Shown one piece after another: positions 60,730-64,000 of a stretch of 64,000 nt of DNA. The first letter of the stretch is position 1. Each line of letters opens with the position of its first letter. The stretch comes from Variovorax sp. Root473 (GTDB lineage Bacteria > Pseudomonadota > Gammaproteobacteria > Burkholderiales > Burkholderiaceae_C): assembly GCF_001426505.1 (NCBI RefSeq), contig NZ_LMEV01000020.1, forward strand, positions 55,824 to 119,823, read 5' to 3'. A program made the translations under genes and the position numbers. Under the pieces are notes generated by a model that was not told the DNA's origin, ran no database searches, and worked only from the letters and a program-made list of their open reading frames with translations.

Positions 60730-61731
60730 TCAGTCGAGCTTGATGTCGCGCGCCTTGATCAGCGCGTGCCACTTCTTGCGTTCGGTGTCCACGAAGCGGG
60801 CCATCTCGGTGGCGTCCGTGGGGCGGGCTTCCCAGCCGGCGTCGTAGAGCTTCTGCTTCACGCCGGTGTCGTTCATGCTCTTGAGCAGGTCGGCGCCCAG
60901 GCGCGCCTGGATGTCCTTGGGCGTGGCGGCCGGTGCCACCAGCCCTTGCCAGGTGTAGGCCTCGACCGCGTAGCCGAGCTCCTTGGCCGTGGGCAGCTGA
61001 GGCAGCTGCGGCACGCGCTCGGCCGACATGGCCAGCAGCGGAATGACCTTACCGGCCTTCACGGCGCTGATGCCGCTGGGCAGGTCGAGCATCATCAGCG
61101 GCACCTGGTTGCCCATGAGGTCCTGCAGCGCGGGCGCGCCGCCCTTGTAGGGAATGTGCAGGAGCGAGACGCCGGCTTCGCGCTGGAACAGCTCGTAGGC
61201 CAGGTGGTGCGGGCTGCCGGTGCCCGGCGTGGCGATGCTGTACTTGCCCGGCGAGGCCTTGAGCGCCGCGATGAGCGCCTTGGCGTCGCTGAAGCCCGCG
61301 CCCGGCGCGGCCGTGATGATCAGCGGCGAGCGTCCCATCATGCCGAGCAGCGCGAAGTCCTTCTCGGCGTCGTAGGGCAGCTTCTTGTAGAGCGCGGGGT
61401 TGTAGACCAGCACGCCGTTGTCGGCCGAGAACACGGTGTAGCCGTCGCCCGGCGAACGCGCCACGTTTTCCGACGCGATGATCGCGCCCGCGCCGGGACG
61501 GTTGTCCACCGTGACGGGCTGTGCGAGCTGCTGCGAGAGCTGCGCGCCGGCCGTGCGCGCGAGGTAGTCGGTGCCGCCGCCGGCCGGGTAGCCCACGACC
61601 CAGCGCACGGGCTTGGTTGGATAGGTCGAGGCGGTCTGTGCCGTTGCCGCGGGTGCGAGCAGCAGCGTGGCGGCGCTGGCCGCCACGAAGGCGGCAGCAA
61701 GGCGGAAGGTCCGGGTTCTGGCAGTCGTCAT
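60730..61731 (-). CDS. Bug-family periplasmic solute receptor
   Basis: This 333-residue protein has a signal peptide ending near PAATAQ (residue 32). Bug-family segments PVRWVVGYPAGGGTDYLART near residue 41 and YKKLPYDAEKDFALLGMMGR near 114 follow, then GLVAPAATPKDIQARLGADL near 280. It lies between hpaG2 and hpaE, 41 bases after hpaG2, so it belongs to the operon. It likely captures the growth substrate or a related carboxylate. It is not a close copy of the other Bug proteins here by eye. Confidence 0.9.
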   Translation of the reverse strand: MTTARTRTFRLAAAFVAASAATLLLAPAATAQTASTYPTKPVRWVVGYPAGGGTDYLARTAGAQLSQQLAQPVTVDNRPGAGAIIASENVARSPGDGYTVFSADNGVLVYNPALYKKLPYDAEKDFALLGMMGRSPLIITAAPGAGFSDAKALIAALKASPGKYSIATPGTGSPHHLAYELFQREAGVSLLHIPYKGGAPALQDLMGNQVPLMMLDLPSGISAVKAGKVIPLLAMSAERVPQLPQLPTAKELGYAVEAYTWQGLVAPAATPKDIQARLGADLLKSMNDTGVKQKLYDAGWEARPTDATEMARFVDTERKKWHALIKARDIKLD

Positions 61732-61772
61732 GGCGGCGTGTCTCCGTTTTTTTGAAAAGGTGGCGCAGTCGA

Positions 61773-62543
61773 TCAGCGAGCGGCGATGGTGTTGACCAGC
61801 GCGCCGATGCCGTCGATCTCGGTCACGACCACGTCGCCCGGCTGGCAATCGACCACGCCGTCGGGCGTGCCGGTGAGGATCAGGTCGCCCGGCGACAGCG
61901 TCATGAAGCGGCTGAAGTACTCGATGAGGAAGGGCGCGTCGAAGATCATGTCGCGCGTGTTGCCCTGCTGCGTGACGGTGCCGTTCACCGTGGTGCGCAG
62001 CGCGAGCGCCATCGGGTCGGCCACGTCGGCCGCATCGACGAACCACGGCCCCAGCGGCGTGCAGGTGTCGCGGTTCTTCACGCGCAGGTTGGGGCGGTAC
62101 CAGTTCTCCAGGTAGTCGCGGATCGCGTAGTCGTTGGCCACCGTGTAGCCGCCGATGAATTCGTAGGCGTCGTCGCGCTTCACGTGCTTCGCGGTCTTGC
62201 CGACCACGATGGCGAGCTCGCACTCGTAGTGCATGAACTTCACGTCGGCCGGGCGGTGCGTGAACTGGCGGTGGCCGATGAGCGTGCTCTGGCCCTTGAC
62301 GAACACCAGCGGTTCCTCGGGCGCCTTGAACTCGAGTTCTTTCGCGTGGTCGGCGTAGTTCAGGCCGAGCGCGAGGATGGTGCGCGGGCGCGCCGTGGGC
62401 GCGAGCGGCGGCAGCCACACGAGCTGGTCCTGCGGCACGACGCGGCCGTCGGCCAGCCGCACGGCCGCGTCGGCCTGGCCGTTGAGTTCGTGCGCGGTGC
62501 CGGTGTGCTCGCGGCCTTCGAAGATGACGCGTGCGTGCTTCAT
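61773..62543 (-). CDS. hpaG2: FAH-family isomerase/decarboxylase HpaG2
   Basis: HpaG2 is one half of the bifunctional 2-hydroxyhepta-2,4-diene-1,7-dioate isomerase/5-oxo-pent-3-ene-1,2,5-tricarboxylate decarboxylase. The 256-residue FAH-fold protein has ILALGLNYADHAKELEF near residue 57, the metal-binding HYECELAIVVGK near 106 and FIGGYTVANDYAIRDYL near 131. The close GDLILTGTPDGVV near 220 also fits. The ATG overlaps the hpaG1 stop by four bases, so the two halves are coupled rather than fused as in E. coli. Confidence 0.92.
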   Translation of the reverse strand: MKHARVIFEGREHTGTAHELNGQADAAVRLADGRVVPQDQLVWLPPLAPTARPRTILALGLNYADHAKELEFKAPEEPLVFVKGQSTLIGHRQFTHRPADVKFMHYECELAIVVGKTAKHVKRDDAYEFIGGYTVANDYAIRDYLENWYRPNLRVKNRDTCTPLGPWFVDAADVADPMALALRTTVNGTVTQQGNTRDMIFDAPFLIEYFSRFMTLSPGDLILTGTPDGVVDCQPGDVVVTEIDGIGALVNTIAAR

Positions 62544-63172
62544 GCCGTTGCTTCCTTCACCAGCGTGTTGCTCAGGGTCTCGAAGCCTGGCGCAGAGATA
62601 TCGATGCGGTCGCCCGCGCGGGCCAGCGGACGGCCGAGGTCGCAGCCGAGCATCAGCACGTCGCCGTGCGCCAGCGTCATGAACTCGCCCACGTCGGCGA
62701 GCAGTTGCGGCGCGGGGCGCACGAGCTGCGAGAAGTCGATCGACTGCTTCAGTTCGCCGTTGATGCGGACCTCGACGCGGAACTGCGCCGGGTCGGCCAC
62801 CTCCTGCGCGTCGCGCAGCGCCGGGCCCATGCCCAGGAAGCCGTCGACGCACTTGAACTTCACCGGTGGGCGGAAGAAGCTCGCATGCGGGATCGACAGG
62901 TCGTTCAGCAGCACGAAGCCTTCGATGTCGCCCTCGGCGCCGATCACCATGCCGATGCTCGCGCCGACTTCCACCTCGGGCACCGCTGCGGGCACGGGGA
63001 TCGCGCTGCCATGCGGGCTCCAGGTGTTGGCCGTTTTCACGTAGAGCACGGGCGCCTTCGGCGGTGCCTTGTAGGGCGCCTCGGTCATCTGCGGCGCGAG
63101 CGCCGCGGCCTCGGCGCGGAAGTTCAGCAGCGTGCCGTACACGGTGCCGGTGGGGAGAAAGAAGGTGGTCAT
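62540..63172 (-). CDS. hpaG1: FAH-family isomerase/decarboxylase HpaG1
   Basis: HpaG1 is the partner half of the HpaG enzyme. The 210-residue FAH-like protein has GTVYGTLLNFRAEAAALAP near residue 9, YVKTANTWSPHGSAIPV near 44, VEVGASIGMVIGAEGD near 68 and a C-terminal GDVLMLGCDLGRP. It starts inside the hpaR stop (four-base overlap) and ends inside the hpaG2 start. This couples regulator and first enzymes in translation. Confidence 0.91.
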   Translation of the reverse strand: MTTFFLPTGTVYGTLLNFRAEAAALAPQMTEAPYKAPPKAPVLYVKTANTWSPHGSAIPVPAAVPEVEVGASIGMVIGAEGDIEGFVLLNDLSIPHASFFRPPVKFKCVDGFLGMGPALRDAQEVADPAQFRVEVRINGELKQSIDFSQLVRPAPQLLADVGEFMTLAHGDVLMLGCDLGRPLARAGDRIDISAPGFETLSNTLVKEATA

Positions 63173-63606
63173 GGTTCGGGTTGCTCCAGCGCAATCAGTT
63201 CGTCCAGCAGGCCGTAGAGCTGCGTCAGCTTGGCCTTGCCCAGCGACTGCTCCATCCAGTCGTAGTGCGCCTCGATGCTGGTGCCCAGGCGTTTGACGAG
63301 CTTCATGCCGTGCGGCGTGGCCTCGACCACGGTGCGGCGCTGGTCGGCCGGGTCGCGGGCGCGGGTGATGAGGTTGTCGCGCTCCATGCGAGCGAGCACG
63401 CCCGTGAGGCTGGGGCCGAGGATGAAGGCCTCGCGCGCGACGCGGCCGGTGTCGACCGCGCCGTGCTCGCCGAGCACGCGCAGCACGCGCCATTGCTGGT
63501 CGGACAGCGCGTGCTCGCGCAGGCTGGGCCGCGTGTGGGCCATCACGGCTTCGCGGGCCTGCAGCAGCAGGCGCGGCAAATTGCGGTGCGTGAAGGTGGT
63601 GCTCAA
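63169..63606 (-). CDS. hpaR: MarR-family regulator HpaR
   Basis: HpaR represses homoprotocatechuate operons until the pathway substrate binds. The 145-residue protein has the MarR winged helix: LSDQQWRVLRVLGEHGAV near residue 34, RVAREAFILGPSLTGVLARM near 55 and RDPADQRRTVVEATPHG near 83 (wing). The start is TTG at 63606 with GAGAGG about 8 bases upstream. It is the first gene of the operon and lies 20 bp from a perfect palindrome, so it probably controls its own operon. Confidence 0.92.
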   Translation of the reverse strand: MSTTFTHRNLPRLLLQAREAVMAHTRPSLREHALSDQQWRVLRVLGEHGAVDTGRVAREAFILGPSLTGVLARMERDNLITRARDPADQRRTVVEATPHGMKLVKRLGTSIEAHYDWMEQSLGKAKLTQLYGLLDELIALEQPEP

Positions 63607-63626
63607 AAGCTGTGCCTCTCAGAATT

Positions 63627-63642
63627 ATTTAACATGTTAAAT
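63627..63642. promoter_or_regulatory. 16-bp palindrome, probable HpaR operator
   Basis: ATTTAACATGTTAAAT is a perfect palindrome in the otherwise GC-rich DNA. It ends 20 bases before the TTG start of hpaR on the minus strand, overlapping where the promoter spacer and -10 should be. Its length, symmetry and A/T-rich arms fit MarR-family sites. A bound repressor here would block the whole hpa operon. Confidence 0.7.
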
Positions 63643-63659
63643 GAATGCCGAGAAAACAC

Positions 63660-63683
63660 GCCCGCGGGATAACCCTTGCGGGC
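63660..63683 (-). terminator. hairpin ending the upstream Bug gene
   Basis: On the minus strand GCCCGC (63683-63678) pairs with GCGGGC (63665-63660), with AAGGG and CCC inside the loop able to pair further, then GTGTTTTC follows. It starts 10 bases after the Bug stop and before the hpaR control region, so it separates the two transcripts. The T-run is short. Confidence 0.5.
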
Positions 63684-63693
63684 CGTCGGACGC

Positions 63694-64000
63694 TCAGTCG
63701 ATCGTGGTGCCAGAAGCGCGGATCACCTGGCCCCAGCGTTGGGTTTCGCTGCGGATGTAGGCGGCCAATTGCTCCGGCGCGCCCGCGCCGTGCGCCCCTG
63801 GCGCGGCCGGCTCGAAGCCCTCGTTTTCGAGCTTCTGGCGCAGCGCGGGCTGTGCGACGAGGCGGGCGATTTCCTGGCTGCAGCGGTCGATGAAGGCCTT
63901 GGGCGTGCCCGCGGGCGCGACCACGCTCTGCCACGCCACCGCCTCGAAATCGGCGGTGCCCGCCACGCCCGATTCGGCCACGGTCGGCACGGCGGGGGAG
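63694..64000 (-). CDS. Bug-family periplasmic solute receptor, 3' part only
   Basis: The last 102 residues of a Bug receptor enter from the right edge; the start is outside the window. The segments TVAESGVAGTADFEAVAWQS, VVAPAGTPKAFIDRCSQEIA and a C-terminal AAYIRSETQRWGQVIRASG are family-typical. It is upstream of hpaR on the same strand but divided from it by a hairpin and the operator region, so it is probably a separate unit. Confidence 0.85.
   Translation of the reverse strand, partial: SPAVPTVAESGVAGTADFEAVAWQSVVAPAGTPKAFIDRCSQEIARLVAQPALRQKLENEGFEPAAPGAHGAGAPEQLAAYIRSETQRWGQVIRASGTTID

Noticed and set aside
1..64000. tRNA, rRNA, CRISPR, insertion sequences and prophage genes
   Set aside because: None was recognised on either strand. 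The T6SS genes resemble phage tail parts, but the full Tss set identifies the system.

Overview
The window is high-GC DNA of typical betaproteobacterial character. Gene content and order (H1-like T6SS with TssQ, TorF-type porin-glnK-amtB, lldP-glcDEF, many Bug-type solute receptors, hpa meta-cleavage genes) point to a member of the Comamonadaceae, most likely Variovorax or a close relative. This is inferred from gene families and style; no database was searched.

Region 1 (1-32.5 kb) is a type VI secretion system. After the 3' end of an FAH-family enzyme, a tightly packed plus-strand operon carries tssA, tssB, tssC, hcp, tagJ, tssE, tssF, tssG, tssH(clpV) and vgrG. A VgrG-linked cassette follows: a small membrane protein, a DUF2169 protein with a pentapeptide-repeat tail, a second pentapeptide protein, a DUF3540 protein and a DUF4150 PAAR-like tip. 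A minus-strand block (pppA phosphatase, tagH FHA protein, tssQ lipoprotein) faces it. A divergent plus-strand operon then supplies the envelope complex and control genes: tssJ, tssK, tssL (DotU-OmpA fusion), tssM, tagF and ppkA. All thirteen core Tss components plus the PpkA/PppA/FHA/TagF threonine-phosphorylation switch are present. No recognisable toxin domain lies in the cassette.

Region 2 (32.5-50.3 kb) is chromosomal housekeeping and metabolism. It holds comM/yifB and a nitrogen operon (TorF-like porin, glnK, amtB) behind a good sigma-54 promoter match. A strong terminator and a dispersed intergenic repeat follow, then an SMP-30 lactonase, a LysR regulator and a lactate/glycolate operon (lldP-like permease, glcD, glcE, glcF). 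The rest is a small secreted protein, glutathione peroxidase, an EamA exporter, lplT, alanine racemase and a YebC-family regulator.

Region 3 (50.3-64 kb) is one long minus-strand catabolic gene set reading leftward from hpaR: hpaR, hpaG1, hpaG2, Bug, hpaE, Bug, a LigA-like subunit, a LigB-like subunit, hpaF, hpaH, hpaI, an IlvD-type dehydratase, Bug, a class II aldolase and a ketopantoate-reductase-like protein. It encodes ring cleavage of homoprotocatechuate or a similar carboxyalkyl catechol down to central metabolites. Ring cleavage appears to use a separate alpha/beta LigAB-type dioxygenase. A perfect 16-bp palindrome just upstream of hpaR is the probable HpaR operator. A partial fourth Bug gene runs off the right edge.

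No rRNA, tRNA, CRISPR array, insertion sequence or prophage was recognised. No intergenic gap exceeds 300 bp.
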